64,000 bases of DNA from Ensifer sp. IC4062 (GCF_020193575.1 NZ_JADYVD010000001.1:248001-312000), one strand, 5' to 3'; positions 20,249 through 29,907 are shown, counted from the stretch's first letter. Translations and numbers: made by a program. Notes: a model not told the origin generated them from the sequence alone.

Positions 20249-20265
20249 TTTTGAACAATTCTAAA
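20249..20265 (+). promoter_or_regulatory. ICE motif, predicted Irr-binding site
   Basis: The 17 bases TTTTGAACAATTCTAAA match the iron control element consensus as I recall it (TTTAGAA-N3-TTCTAAA) with a single mismatch, and form an imperfect inverted repeat. The site ends 40 bp upstream of the NifU-like Fe-S gene, where a bound Irr would affect transcription. In rhizobia Irr represses iron-using genes when iron is scarce. Confidence 0.7.
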
Positions 20266-20305
20266 AAGCCGGTCGGTAAGCGCTTCCGGCGAAACGGAGA
20301 GAGAG

Positions 20306-20872
20306 ATGTTCATCCAGACGGAAGCCACGCCAAATCCGGCCACGCTCAAGTTCCTGCCGGGCAAGGTGGTGATGGAGAACGGCACGGCCGAATTCCGGAG
20401 CGAAGAAGAAGCCCGTGCAGAATCGCCCCTGGCGGCCCGGCTCTTCTCAATCCCGGGGGTAACCGGCGTCTATTTCGGTTATGACTTCATCACTGTCAGC
20501 AAGGAAGGGCAGGAGTGGCAACACCTGAAGCCCGCCATCCTTGGCTCGATCATGGAACATTTCATGTCCGGCCAGCCGGTCATGTCGGGCGCCGGGCGCG
20601 CCGAGGAAGCGGACCAGGAAGGCGAGTTCTTCGACGAGGGCGACGAAGCAATCGTTGCCACGATCAAGGAATTGCTTGAAACGCGCGTTCGCCCGGCCGT
20701 TGCCCAGGACGGCGGCGACATTACCTTCCGCGGCTTCAAGGATGGCACCGTGTTTCTGAACATGAAAGGCGCGTGCTCCGGGTGCCCGTCCTCGACCGCG
20801 ACGTTGAGGCACGGTGTCCAGAATCTGCTGCGCCACTTCGTTCCAGAAGTCGAAGCAGTCGAATCCGTCTGA
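20306..20872 (+). CDS. NifU-family Fe-S cluster scaffold/carrier (Nfu type)
   Basis: A 188-residue protein with an N-terminal Nfu_N domain (MFIQTEATPNPATLKFLPG, residues 1-88) and a C-terminal NifU-like domain (about 112-185). The latter contains the CxxC motif in KGACSGCPSST, which binds a 4Fe-4S cluster between two subunits for transfer to target enzymes. It lacks the IscU-like domain of nitrogen-fixation NifU, so it is a housekeeping carrier. A GGAGAGAGAG purine run precedes the ATG. The Irr-type box upstream suggests iron-dependent control. Confidence 0.9.
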   Translation: MFIQTEATPNPATLKFLPGKVVMENGTAEFRSEEEARAESPLAARLFSIPGVTGVYFGYDFITVSKEGQEWQHLKPAILGSIMEHFMSGQPVMSGAGRAEEADQEGEFFDEGDEAIVATIKELLETRVRPAVAQDGGDITFRGFKDGTVFLNMKGACSGCPSSTATLRHGVQNLLRHFVPEVEAVESV

Positions 20873-20974
20873 TCCGGGCGTCCTGTCTCGTCGTCATTTG
20901 TTACGCGCAATAGCGGGTGGCACTTCGCGCCGGATCTGCGCGCGAAGCAATGGAGGGAGGCCATTGCGGCTGAC

Positions 20975-21634
20975 ATGTTAGTGCTTGCCATCGATACATC
21001 AGGCAGCGGTTGCTCGGCGGCGGTTTACGACAGCGCCTCCGCCGAGGTTCTGGCCCGCGCGGGTGCGAACATTGGACGCGGCCACGCCGAGCGTCTGATG
21101 GAGTTTGTCGACGAGGCGCTGCTCGCCGCCGACAGGCAACTTGCAGACATCGATCGCATCGCAGTCACCGTCGGCCCCGGATCCTTTACCGGAATTCGTG
21201 TCGGCGTTGCGGCCGCACGCGGCCTGGCGCTCGCCCTCGGCAAGCCGGCAGTTGGGATCACCACGCTCGAGGTCGCCGCCGAAACGGCCAGGCTGACGAC
21301 ACCCGGCCAGCCGGTTCTTGTCATCATCGACGCGAAGCGGGATGAAGTCTACGCCCAGCTTTTCGACGCCTCCGGTGTGGCCAAGTGCCAGCCCGAAGTT
21401 CTGTCGGTCACAGCGGCGCGCGAGCGGTTTTCCGGCTTCGAAGACACGGTTTGCGGCTCCGGCGCGTCGCTCGTCGGACAGGTGCAGACGGACGGAATGT
21501 CGGAGGATATCGACATTGCTGTCGTTGGCCGATTGGGTGCCGGCGCCGATCCAGCCTCAGCCAAGCCGAAACCGCTATACTTGCGTGGACCGGATGCGAA
21601 GCCTCAGGCAGGCTTTGCCGTAACCCGAGCCTAG
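20975..21634 (+). CDS. tsaB: tRNA threonylcarbamoyladenosine biosynthesis protein TsaB
   Basis: Partner of TsaD and TsaE in making the t6A modification at position 37 of ANN-decoding tRNAs. The 219-residue protein shows the ASKHA-fold start LVLAIDTSGSGCSAAVYD and the family motif VTVGPGSFTGIRVGVAAARGLA near residue 66. ATG at 20975. It is followed after 6 bp by rimI, the common tsaB-rimI pairing. tsaD is not in this window. Confidence 0.93.
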   Translation: MLVLAIDTSGSGCSAAVYDSASAEVLARAGANIGRGHAERLMEFVDEALLAADRQLADIDRIAVTVGPGSFTGIRVGVAAARGLALALGKPAVGITTLEVAAETARLTTPGQPVLVIIDAKRDEVYAQLFDASGVAKCQPEVLSVTAARERFSGFEDTVCGSGASLVGQVQTDGMSEDIDIAVVGRLGAGADPASAKPKPLYLRGPDAKPQAGFAVTRA

Positions 21635-21640
21635 ACCGCG

Positions 21641-22138
21641 ATGAGTTTGACCGATTATTTCACCCGTCGGACGGAGTTCGATATCTTCCCGCTCGAGGAG
21701 GGCGACCTCGTTGCCGCCGCGGAGCTGCATCGCCAACGCTTCGCTTCTCCTTGGAGCGACGGTGAGATTCACGCATTGCTGTCGCAGGATACCGTCTTCG
21801 GTTTTGTGGCGCGCCAGACGAACGGCAGCTTTCGTCCTGCGTTCGGGGGTTTTGTGCTCTCGCGCGCCGTGGCCGGAGAGGCCGAAATCCTGACGATCGG
21901 CGTCGACCCGCGTTTCACCCGGTCCGGCCTCGGTTGGCGCCTGATGCAGGCGGCCATGCGGGAGGCGCTCGTCAAAGGTTCCGAGGCGCTTTTCCTCGAA
22001 GTCGATGAAACGAACCAGGCCGCACTCGGTCTCTATCAAAAACTCGGCTTCCTCAAAGTCGGCGAACGCCGCGCCTACTACCAGGGCTCGACAGGAGCAC
22101 GCACGGCGGCGCTTGTCATGCGACTCGATCTTCGCTAG
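21641..22138 (+). CDS. rimI: Ribosomal-protein-S18-alanine N-acetyltransferase RimI-like
   Basis: A 165-residue GNAT-fold acetyltransferase. The acetyl-CoA binding segment is ILTIGVDPRFTRSGLGWRLM near residues 86-105, followed by the typical LEVDETNQAALGLYQKLGF. RimI acetylates the N-terminus of ribosomal protein S18. Assignment rests on these features and on the 6-bp spacing from tsaB, a widely conserved arrangement. Confidence 0.88.
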   Translation: MSLTDYFTRRTEFDIFPLEEGDLVAAAELHRQRFASPWSDGEIHALLSQDTVFGFVARQTNGSFRPAFGGFVLSRAVAGEAEILTIGVDPRFTRSGLGWRLMQAAMREALVKGSEALFLEVDETNQAALGLYQKLGFLKVGERRAYYQGSTGARTAALVMRLDLR

Positions 22139-22259
22139 TCCGATTCACCACATGGTCTGTCTCTGTGCGTTTCCCGTTCGGATGCGCATCGCCGCGTTTC
22201 GAACGTGGCGCGGGGGCGAACGATGAAGGAAAGATGAGCGGCTTGGAAAGCCTTCGCGG

Positions 22260-23084
22260 ATGATCAATTGGGTCCGGGTTGCCCTGTGTGGGGCGCTGCT
22301 GGTGCTGGTCTCGCTGGTGTTGATGCCGGTGCAGATCTTTTGCTTGTGGCTGGATTTGAAGCCGCGGCGTTGGCTGCCGCGGCTCTGGCACCGCGTGGCA
22401 TGCCTGTTGCTCGGTCTTCGCGTTCGCGTGCATGGAGAGCCCGAGCGCCGGCGTCCGTTGCTGCTTAGCGCCAATCACGTGTCCTGGAAGGACATTCTGG
22501 TTCTGTCCTCCGTGGCCGACGTCGTGTTTGTCGCCAAATCCGAGGTGAAGACCTGGCCGATCTTCGGGCTTCTCGCCCGCCTGCAGGCCTCCGTTTTTAT
22601 CGAGCGCGACCAGAAGCGCGCGACCGGCCATCAGGTGAACGAGATCGGCCGAAGGCTTGCCGATGGAGAGATCGTCGTGCTCTTCCCGGAAGGCACGACC
22701 TCGGACGGCAACCGATTGCTGGACATCAAGACGTCGCTCTTCGGTGCCGCCGCTTCTGCGGTTCCACACTCGCCGACCGGGGTGGTCCATGTTCAGCCGC
22801 TCGCCATTTCCTACACCGGTATCCACGGCATGCCGATGGGGCGGTACAACAGGCCGATTGCCGCATGGCCGGGCGACATCGGACTACTGCCGCACCTGCT
22901 TGGCGTGCTGCGGGAAGGCGCACTCGACGTGGATGTCGATTTCGGCGAGGCGGTGGACTATGACCGCCATGCCAATCGGAAAGACGTGAGCCGCACGATC
23001 GAGCAGCGCATTCGCAGTATGCTGTCGGACCGTCTACGAGGGCGGCCGAGGCTGCACCGGGGCCTCGTGCGGGCCGAACGATAG
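22260..23084 (+). CDS. olsA: Lyso-ornithine lipid O-acyltransferase OlsA (PlsC family)
   Basis: Adds the second acyl chain to lyso-ornithine lipid, completing ornithine-lipid synthesis begun by OlsB. The 274-residue protein has an N-terminal membrane segment (about residues 4-27), the HX4D catalytic motif in NHVSWKDI near residue 76, and the FPEGTTSDG phosphate-binding motif near 143. PlsC-type acyltransferases all share these features; the OlsA call relies on position between rimI and miaB, which I recall for S. meliloti olsA. It could also have some phosphatidic acid-forming activity. Confidence 0.82.
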   Translation: MINWVRVALCGALLVLVSLVLMPVQIFCLWLDLKPRRWLPRLWHRVACLLLGLRVRVHGEPERRRPLLLSANHVSWKDILVLSSVADVVFVAKSEVKTWPIFGLLARLQASVFIERDQKRATGHQVNEIGRRLADGEIVVLFPEGTTSDGNRLLDIKTSLFGAAASAVPHSPTGVVHVQPLAISYTGIHGMPMGRYNRPIAAWPGDIGLLPHLLGVLREGALDVDVDFGEAVDYDRHANRKDVSRTIEQRIRSMLSDRLRGRPRLHRGLVRAER

Positions 23085-23139
23085 CGGTCGGCGCCGAAAA
23101 TGCTTCAACTTTGGGCCGCCATGCACTAAAGAACCGCGC

Positions 23140-24540
23140 ATGACCCAGGAAACAGCTCTTCTGTCGAAAACGCCGGTGCCGGGCGAGGAACACGCACCCT
23201 CGCGCAAGGTCTTCGTCAAGACCTATGGCTGCCAGATGAACGTCTACGATTCCGACCGCATGTCGGATGCGCTTTCGCGCGACGGCTATGTTTCGACCGA
23301 CGTCCTGGAGGAAGCGGATTTCGTCCTGCTCAACACCTGTCATATTCGCGAGAAGGCGGCTGAAAAGGTCTATTCCGAGCTAGGCAGGCTGCGCGAGTTG
23401 AAGAAGGAGAAGGCGCGCGAAGGCCGCGAAATGGTCATCGGCGTCGCCGGCTGCGTCGCGCAGGCTGAAGGGGACGAAATCCTTCGCCGCGCGCCGGCAG
23501 TCGACCTCGTCATCGGTCCGCAGACCTATCACCGCCTTCCCGAAGCGTTGAAGCGGGCGCGGGGCGGCGAGCGTGTGGTCGAAACCGATTATGCGATCGA
23601 GGACAAGTTTGAGCACCTGCCCGCGCCGGACAGGGCGAAGACACGCGCCCGTGGCGTAACCGCCTTCCTCACGGTGCAGGAGGGTTGCGACAAGTTCTGC
23701 ACCTTCTGCGTCGTGCCCTATACGCGCGGCTCGGAAGTGTCGCGACCGGTGGCTCAGATCGTGGCCGAGGCCGAAAAGCTGGTCGAAGGCGGGGTGCGCG
23801 AAATCACTTTGCTTGGGCAGAACGTCAATGCCTGGCATGGCGCGGGCCCGGATGGCCGCGACTGGGGACTGGGCGATCTTCTCGTCCGTCTTGAGGAAAT
23901 CGAGGGCCTTGCGCGCCTGCGTTATACGACCAGCCATCCACGCGACATGGATGACAGCCTGATCGAGGCGCATCGGTCGATGGCGAAGCTGATGCCCTAT
24001 CTGCATCTGCCGGTCCAATCGGGATCGGACCGCATCCTGAGGGCGATGAACCGGCGTCATACGGCCGCCGAATATCTCGCCCTGATAGATCGCATCCGTG
24101 TGGCACAGCCCGACCTTGCCCTATCCGGCGATTTCATCGTAGGCTTCCCGGGTGAAACCGACGAGGACTTCGAGGATACCCTGCGACTCGTGGAGGCGGT
24201 GGGTTATGCACAGGCATTTTCCTTCAAGTATTCGACCCGCCCGGGCACGCCGGGGGCAGAACTCAAGGATCAGGTTCCTGAGGACGTGAAGGCCAAACGA
24301 TTGGAAAGGTTGCAGACTTTGCTCATGAAGCAGCAGCGCGAATTCGCTCAAGCCTGCATCGGACGCGAGATCGATCTGCTGCTGGAAAAACCCGGACGCA
24401 TGCCCGGTCAACTCGTCGGTCGTTCACCTTGGCTGCAGCCAGTGAATGTTGATGCAAAAACATCGCAAATCGGTGACATTATCAAAGTACGAATCATCAA
24501 AGCAGGCCCCAATAGCCTCTTTGCCGAGATGATCCGGTAG
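23140..24540 (+). CDS. miaB: tRNA-2-methylthio-N6-dimethylallyladenosine synthase MiaB
   Basis: Radical-SAM methylthiotransferase that converts i6A37 to ms2i6A37 in tRNAs reading UNN codons. The 466-residue protein has the UPF0004 domain with cluster cysteines ([24 protein letters not shown]), the radical-SAM motif CxxxCxxC in [14 protein letters not shown] near residue 182, and a C-terminal TRAM domain. All six cluster cysteines are present. ATG at 23140; phoH follows in the same direction after 26 bp. Confidence 0.96.
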   Translation: MTQETALLSKTPVPGEEHAPSRKVFVKTYGCQMNVYDSDRMSDALSRDGYVSTDVLEEADFVLLNTCHIREKAAEKVYSELGRLRELKKEKAREGREMVIGVAGCVAQAEGDEILRRAPAVDLVIGPQTYHRLPEALKRARGGERVVETDYAIEDKFEHLPAPDRAKTRARGVTAFLTVQEGCDKFCTFCVVPYTRGSEVSRPVAQIVAEAEKLVEGGVREITLLGQNVNAWHGAGPDGRDWGLGDLLVRLEEIEGLARLRYTTSHPRDMDDSLIEAHRSMAKLMPYLHLPVQSGSDRILRAMNRRHTAAEYLALIDRIRVAQPDLALSGDFIVGFPGETDEDFEDTLRLVEAVGYAQAFSFKYSTRPGTPGAELKDQVPEDVKAKRLERLQTLLMKQQREFAQACIGREIDLLLEKPGRMPGQLVGRSPWLQPVNVDAKTSQIGDIIKVRIIKAGPNSLFAEMIR

Positions 24541-24566
24541 ACACCGAGAGCGAGGAGCCTAACCGC

Positions 24567-25622
24567 TTGAATGGACACGAATTGATTTCTTCATCATCGC
24601 GCCAGTCAAAAACATCTGCGACAGACGCCAATCACTTCGTGCTTACTTTCGAGAACAACCGCTTTGCCAGCGAGCTCTTCGGCCAATTCGACCAGAATCT
24701 GAAGTTGCTTGAAGAGCGCCTGCGCATCGATGCGAGGCCGCGTGGAAATTCCGTTGCGATCTCGGGCGATGTGGTGGCGACAAACCAGGCGCGACGCGCC
24801 CTCGACTATCTCTACGGAAGATTGCAGAGTGGGGGATCGATCGATACGTCCGATGTCGAGGGAGCGATCCGTATGGCGGTCGCTGCTGACGACCAGTTAC
24901 AGTTGCCGACCATGGAGCGCAAAGCCAAACTGACGATGGCGCAGATTTCGACGCGCAAGAAGACCATCGCTGCGCGGACGCCCATGCAGGATGCCTATAT
25001 CCGCGCGATGGAGCGGGCGGAACTCGTCTTCGGCATCGGCCCGGCGGGTACCGGCAAGACCTATCTTGCCGTTGCTCATGCCGCCCAGCTTCTCGAGCGA
25101 GGCGCGGTCGATCGCATCATTCTCTCGAGGCCGGCGGTCGAAGCCGGTGAGCGCCTGGGCTTCCTGCCGGGCGACATGAAGGAAAAGGTCGACCCCTATT
25201 TGAGGCCGCTCTACGACGCGCTCTACGACATGATGCCCGGCGACAGGGTCGAGCGGGCGATCACTGCGGGCGTGATCGAGATAGCGCCGCTCGCATTTAT
25301 GCGTGGCCGCACCCTCGCCAATGCCGCCGTAATCCTCGACGAGGCCCAGAACACGACATCGATGCAGATGAAGATGTTCCTGACCCGTCTCGGCGAAAAC
25401 GGCCGGATGATCGTCACTGGCGATCCCAGCCAGATCGACCTGCCCCGCGGCGTCAAGTCGGGGCTCGTGGAGGCGCTGCAGATCCTCAATGGCGTGGAAG
25501 GCGTTTCGGTAATCCGCTTTAAGGATGCCGATGTCGTCCGCCATCCGATGGTGGCGAGGATCGTCAGGGCCTACGAAGCCCACACCGCGGTTCACGACGA
25601 GAGCGAGCAGAGCGATCGTTAG
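24567..25622 (+). CDS. phoH: PhoH-family ATPase
   Basis: A 351-residue protein with an N-terminal KH-like segment and a PhoH ATPase domain: Walker A in GPAGTGKTYLAVAHAA near residue 157, and Walker B in VILDEAQNTTSMQMK near 255. PhoH-like proteins are linked to RNA metabolism together with YbeY, whose gene follows. The start is TTG 24567, with AGGAG about nine bases upstream; no in-frame ATG is available near there. Confidence 0.9.
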   Translation: MNGHELISSSSRQSKTSATDANHFVLTFENNRFASELFGQFDQNLKLLEERLRIDARPRGNSVAISGDVVATNQARRALDYLYGRLQSGGSIDTSDVEGAIRMAVAADDQLQLPTMERKAKLTMAQISTRKKTIAARTPMQDAYIRAMERAELVFGIGPAGTGKTYLAVAHAAQLLERGAVDRIILSRPAVEAGERLGFLPGDMKEKVDPYLRPLYDALYDMMPGDRVERAITAGVIEIAPLAFMRGRTLANAAVILDEAQNTTSMQMKMFLTRLGENGRMIVTGDPSQIDLPRGVKSGLVEALQILNGVEGVSVIRFKDADVVRHPMVARIVRAYEAHTAVHDESEQSDR

Positions 25623-25634
25623 TCCTTGTTTATC

Positions 25635-25791
25635 GCGTGATTTTCCCGCAAACCGGTTTCCACTTTTCGGATCACGCTATAGAGCGGGATGAGGAAAGGT
25701 GTATGCGGCTTCCGCCCGCATGCCGCTCTATTTTGTTGGAATCGATCACGTTTATGATTTTGGGTCGAATCGACCCAAACTCATCGTGATC
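25635..25791. repeat. Mosaic of two palindromic intergenic elements
   Basis: The first palindrome, 25635-25677, is bounded by GCGTGAT and ATCACGC and contains CAAACCGGTTTCCACTTTTC. The second, about 25745-25791, has arms around TTTTGGGTCG / CGACCCAAA with ATCACG and CGTGAT ends. The second module recurs almost exactly at 51878-51924. These look like rhizobial intergenic mosaic elements and lie between phoH and ybeY. Confidence 0.7.
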
Positions 25792-25812
25792 TAACGGCGG
25801 TTCGTTGCGACC

Positions 25813-26319
25813 ATGACGGCTTTGGATATTCAGATCAGCGTCGCGGAGGGCGATTGGCCATCGCAAGATGAGCTGCAATCCTTCTCGGCACGCATTCTCG
25901 AGGCGGCCGCCGATTTCCTTGTGCGCGAGGAAAAGCAGCCTTTTCCGCCGAACGCGCCGGAAGTCTCACTGGTCTTCACCGATGATGCGTCGATGCGGGC
26001 GATCAACGCGGAATGGCGAAACCAGGACAAGCCGACCAACGTGCTGTCTTTCCCGGCCTTTCCTGTAACCCCGGGCAAAATGCCGGGACCGATGCTCGGC
26101 GATATTATCGTCGCCTATGAAACGCTGCAGCGCGAGGCGGCCGAAATGGAGAAGCCGTTTGACGCGCATCTGACGCATCTTCTCGTACATGGATTCCTCC
26201 ATCTTTTCGGGTATGATCACCTGGAAGACACAGAGGCGGAAAGAATGGAAGGCCTGGAGACTCGCATTTTGGCGCGTCTTGGCCTATCTGATCCATACGG
26301 GGACCGGTCCCCGGATTAA
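25813..26319 (+). CDS. ybeY: Endoribonuclease YbeY (rRNA maturation factor)
   Basis: A single-strand-specific metal-dependent endoribonuclease needed for 16S rRNA 3' maturation and ribosome quality control; in S. meliloti it also affects small-RNA regulation. The 168-residue protein has the zinc-binding motif HGFLHLFGYDH near residues 133-143. The conserved NAEWRNQDKPTNVLSFP segment near 68 is intact. It sits between phoH and corC, the widely conserved order. Confidence 0.94.
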   Translation: MTALDIQISVAEGDWPSQDELQSFSARILEAAADFLVREEKQPFPPNAPEVSLVFTDDASMRAINAEWRNQDKPTNVLSFPAFPVTPGKMPGPMLGDIIVAYETLQREAAEMEKPFDAHLTHLLVHGFLHLFGYDHLEDTEAERMEGLETRILARLGLSDPYGDRSPD

Positions 26320-26331
26320 TAGTTTGGAACG

Positions 26332-27480
26332 ATGAGCGACACCAACACACAGCCGGCTGCCGTCGCAGCCGAGGAAGCGGAAGCTTCCGGAGAGGCCGAG
26401 GCGGGCAGTAGTAGCACCGCCGCTCCCCGACAGGAGAGCAGCAAATCCACCACCTCCTTCTGGAGCCGTGCCGCACGCCTTCTGCGCGGGGCGAGTCCGT
26501 CGAGCCTGCGTGAAGATCTCGCCGACGCTCTGATGACGGATGCGGACAGCAACGCCGCGTTCTCGCCCGAAGAGCGGGCAATGCTGAACAACATCCTGCG
26601 TTTTCGCGAGGTTCGCGTCGAGGACGTGATGGTGCCGCGCGCCGATATCGAGGCCGTGGACCAGAGCATCACGATCGGCGAACTCATGGTCATCTTCGAG
26701 GAGTCGGGACGCTCGCGCATGCCGGTCTACAACGAGGGCCTGGATGACCCGCGTGGCATGGTGCATATCCGCGACCTTCTTGCCTATGTCACGAAGCAGG
26801 CCCGCAACCGGCGCCGCAACGGCAAGGCACAGCCCACGGTCGCGGCCGGCGTGGAAAAGATGCCGCGCCAGCAGAGAGCGGGTTTCGATCTCTCGCGCGT
26901 CGATCTTAGCAAGACCGTGGAAGAGGCAGGCATCGTTCGCCAGCTCCTGTTCGTGCCGCCGTCCATGCTGGCCTCGGACCTGATGCAGCGCATGCAGGCG
27001 GCGCGCATCCAGATGGCTCTCGTCATCGATGAATACGGCGGCACGGACGGTCTCGTGTCGCTGGAGGACATCGTCGAGATGGTCGTCGGCGATATCGAGG
27101 ACGAGCATGATGACGAGGAGGTTATGTTCGCGCGCAGCTCGGATGACGTCTTCGTCGCCGATGCCCGTGTCGAACTCGAAGAGATCGCCGAAGCGATCGG
27201 GCCGGATTTCGACGTGCGTGAGCAGCTCGAGGATGTCGACACGCTCGGCGGACTGGTTTTCGCTTCGCTCGGACGCATTCCGGTTCGCGGCGAGGTGGTC
27301 CAGGCCATCCCCGGTTTTGAGTTTCAGATCCTTGATGCCGACCCGCGGCGCGTCAAACGGGTGCGCATCATGCGCAAGCGCCCGCTCGCCCGTCGCCGAG
27401 TGCTGAAGCCGGAGCGGGAGGCGCCCGCCGGCCGCGACACCGAGGTCGGCGGCGGACCACAGCCGGCATCCGAACAATAG
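26332..27480 (+). CDS. HlyC/CorC-family protein with paired CBS domains
   Basis: A 382-residue protein: a low-complexity N-terminus, then two CBS domains (about residues 95-255, including VRVEDVMVPRADIEAVD and ALVIDEYGGTDGLVSLEDIVEMVVGDIEDE) and a C-terminal CorC_HlyC domain. The family is associated with magnesium/cobalt efflux and membrane functions. No membrane segment is seen, so this is the soluble CorC type. ATG 26332 is 12 bp after ybeY, just before lnt, an arrangement shared by many proteobacteria. Confidence 0.88.
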   Translation: MSDTNTQPAAVAAEEAEASGEAEAGSSSTAAPRQESSKSTTSFWSRAARLLRGASPSSLREDLADALMTDADSNAAFSPEERAMLNNILRFREVRVEDVMVPRADIEAVDQSITIGELMVIFEESGRSRMPVYNEGLDDPRGMVHIRDLLAYVTKQARNRRRNGKAQPTVAAGVEKMPRQQRAGFDLSRVDLSKTVEEAGIVRQLLFVPPSMLASDLMQRMQAARIQMALVIDEYGGTDGLVSLEDIVEMVVGDIEDEHDDEEVMFARSSDDVFVADARVELEEIAEAIGPDFDVREQLEDVDTLGGLVFASLGRIPVRGEVVQAIPGFEFQILDADPRRVKRVRIMRKRPLARRRVLKPEREAPAGRDTEVGGGPQPASEQ

Positions 27481-27745
27481 CCGTTCCGGTGCCCGTCTTT
27501 CCTGGAGCTTCCAGAAAAGCATGCGGCCAGATTGCGCAATTTCAAAGATTAGATCGTTCCATCGTTCCAGCGAAACCGTGAAAACGATGTGGCGCAGAAC
27601 CTCTTCCGATTCCTTGCGCGACGCCATGCTGTGCAACGTATGCGATCGGGACAAGCAGCCGCTTTTTTGGAAGACTGCCGCGCAATGATTCGGTCGTTTT
27701 TCCCGCGCAGGGTCGAGCCGTGATCCTGCGTCTATTGGAGGCTGT
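27481..27745. other. Intergenic gap before lnt with repeat-like sequence
   Basis: These 265 bp carry no credible ORF. A stretch near 27550-27595 (ATCGTTCCAGCGAAACCGTGAAAACGAT) has the look of a rhizobial intergenic repeat with inverted ATCGTT/AACGAT ends. A GGAGG lies just before the lnt start at 27746. A promoter for lnt could lie here, but I cannot mark it. Confidence 0.35.
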
Positions 27746-29341
27746 ATGACAAGGCTGGCAGGCAGGATTATGCTCCTCTCCGGGGTGTCGCGGTTATTTT
27801 TGGCCTTCCTCGCGGGACTCTTAGCCGTTCTCACCCAGCCGCCCTTCGGCATCTTCGCGGCAGCCTTCGTCTCGTTTCCTGTCCTCGTCTGGCTGATCGA
27901 TGGCGCGCCGGGGGATCCTGAGAAAGGCCGGCTCGCAAGGCTTTGGCCGGCCTTGTCGATCGGCTGGAGCTTCGGCTTCGGCTACTTCCTGGGCGGCCTC
28001 TGGTGGCTTGGCAATGCCTTGCTGATCGAGGCGGATCTTTTTGCCTGGGCGCTGCCGCTCGCCGTTGTCGGCCTGCCTGCCTTTCTTGCGCTCTTTTACG
28101 CCTTTGCAGTCGCGCTTGCGCGCTGTCTCTGGTCCGACGGCCTGGGCAGGATCGCCGCCCTTGCACTCGGCTTCGGGATCGCGGAGTGGCTCCGCGGGTT
28201 TCTGTTCACGGGCTTTCCCTGGAATGCCATCGGCTACGCCCTGATGCCGATGCCCCTGATGATGCAGTCGGCGAGCGTCGTGAACCTTGCAACGATCAAC
28301 ATGCTCGCCGTCTTCGTCTTTGCGGCCCCCGCCCTCATCGCCACCGGAAAGGGCGCGCGTGCGGGCCTCGCAATTGCGATCGTGCTCTTTGGCTCGCACC
28401 TGGCGTTCGGCTTCTATCGCCTTGCCCAGCCGGCACCCCGGCCGCCGGCGCCTGAGTTGACGGTGCGCCTGGTCCAACCGGTGGTCGACCAAGCGAAAAA
28501 GCTCGATGATCGCGAACGCTCATCGGTTTTCGAGGAGCATCTCGCACTCACGACCGCACCGGCCAAAGACGGCGGAAAGCGTCCGGACATCATTGTTTGG
28601 CCGGAAACGTCGATCCCGTTCATACTCACCGACAACCCGGACGCACTGGTCCGGATCGCAGAGGTCTTGGACGACGGTCAGGTCCTCATTGCCGGTGCCG
28701 TCCGCGTCGAGGATGCCGGGACCGGCCTGCCGCGGCGTTTTTACAACTCGATTTATGTTATCGACGATCGCGGCCAGATCGTTGGTGCGGCAGACAAGGT
28801 TCACCTCGTCCCCTTCGGCGAATATCTGCCGTTCGAAGATGTGCTTGCTTCCTGGGGGCTAAGCGCTGTCGCTGCCTCGATGCCCGGCGGCTTTTCGCCT
28901 GCCCAGAGCCGTGCGCTTCTTACCTTGCCTGGCGGCAAGACGGCCTATCCGCTCATCTGCTACGAAGCGATCTTCCCCGAAGAGATCGATGGCAACGGCC
29001 CTTTGGCCGATTTCCTGCTCAACATAACCAACGACGCCTGGTTCGGCGATACGCCCGGTCCGCGCCAGCATTTTCACCAGGCGCAGTTGCGCGCAGTCGA
29101 GACCGGAACGCCGATGATCCGGGCAGCCAACAGCGGTATATCAGCAATTGTTGATGCACGTGGCGTTTTAGTGGTAGGATTGGGATACAATTACAAGGGG
29201 GTTACAGACACAATTCTGCCGGGAAAAATGCTTAGCTTAACCAATACCGCCACGCGCGGCCGCATTTTCTGGTTAACAGCCGGAATACTCTTTTTGGTTG
29301 CAGTATTTTCGCGCGTTGGTTTTAATATTAGGAAGAATTGA
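27746..29341 (+). CDS. lnt: Apolipoprotein N-acyltransferase Lnt (ActA)
   Basis: Adds the third acyl chain to the N-terminal cysteine of lipoproteins at the inner membrane. The 531-residue protein has about six N-terminal membrane segments, then a nitrilase-like domain with the catalytic triad in place: Glu in WPETSIPF, Lys in DKVHLVPFGEYLPF and Cys in LICYEAIFPEE. A last membrane segment closes the C-terminus. GGAGG lies five bases before the ATG. In Sinorhizobium the homologue was described as actA, needed for acid tolerance; that link is from memory of the literature. Confidence 0.94.
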   Translation: MTRLAGRIMLLSGVSRLFLAFLAGLLAVLTQPPFGIFAAAFVSFPVLVWLIDGAPGDPEKGRLARLWPALSIGWSFGFGYFLGGLWWLGNALLIEADLFAWALPLAVVGLPAFLALFYAFAVALARCLWSDGLGRIAALALGFGIAEWLRGFLFTGFPWNAIGYALMPMPLMMQSASVVNLATINMLAVFVFAAPALIATGKGARAGLAIAIVLFGSHLAFGFYRLAQPAPRPPAPELTVRLVQPVVDQAKKLDDRERSSVFEEHLALTTAPAKDGGKRPDIIVWPETSIPFILTDNPDALVRIAEVLDDGQVLIAGAVRVEDAGTGLPRRFYNSIYVIDDRGQIVGAADKVHLVPFGEYLPFEDVLASWGLSAVAASMPGGFSPAQSRALLTLPGGKTAYPLICYEAIFPEEIDGNGPLADFLLNITNDAWFGDTPGPRQHFHQAQLRAVETGTPMIRAANSGISAIVDARGVLVVGLGYNYKGVTDTILPGKMLSLTNTATRGRIFWLTAGILFLVAVFSRVGFNIRKN

Positions 29342-29487
29342 CCTAAAACCCCTAAAATTGCATAGTGGCCGAATCCCTCAACCTTCACCTACAGGTGGGG
29401 CTCTTGGTTGCCGGTAAGGTTGTGACAGAGCGATCTGCGCGATGCCAGGTTGCGGGCACCCGAAACAGCGTGTTTAGGAACGCGGAC

Positions 29488-29907
29488 ATGATTGAAAACA
29501 AGAAGAAGCCGAACCCGATCGACATCCATGTCGGGAGCAGGATTCGCCTCCGCCGGACGATGCTGGGTATGAGCCAGGAAAAGCTCGGCGAAGCCCTGGG
29601 GATCACCTTCCAGCAGATCCAGAAATACGAGAAGGGAACGAACCGCGTTGGCGCGAGCCGATTGCAGAATATTTCTGCTATTCTCAACGTCCCTGTGTCG
29701 TTCTTCTTCGAGGATGCTCCGGGGGAAGGCGCCGGCGGCGCATCCGGCATGGCTGAAGCCTCCAGCTCCAACTACGTGGTTGATTTCTTGTCCTCCTCCG
29801 AAGGACTTCAGCTCAACCGTGCCTTCGTCAAGATTTCCGACCCGAAGGTGCGCCGGAAGTTGGTGGATCTGGTAAAGGCATTGGCCGCCGAGGCTGAAGC
29901 CGAATAA
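29488..29907 (+). CDS. phrR: XRE-family transcriptional regulator, PhrR-like
   Basis: A 139-residue regulator with an N-terminal helix-turn-helix (residues 12-66: IRLRRTMLGMSQEKLGEALGITFQQIQKYEKGTNRV) and a C-terminal acidic segment. The ATG at 29488 is preferred; the frame runs up to 29365 without an XRE match. Its place directly after lnt/actA fits phrR, the low-pH-induced regulator next to actA described in Sinorhizobium WSM419. The targets are not known from this sequence. A good terminator follows. Confidence 0.83.
   Translation: MIENKKKPNPIDIHVGSRIRLRRTMLGMSQEKLGEALGITFQQIQKYEKGTNRVGASRLQNISAILNVPVSFFFEDAPGEGAGGASGMAEASSSNYVVDFLSSSEGLQLNRAFVKISDPKVRRKLVDLVKALAAEAEAE

Noticed and set aside
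26284-27852. 522-codon reverse frame covering the corC region
   Set aside because: Shadow of the CBS-domain gene; no motif and no ribosome binding site.
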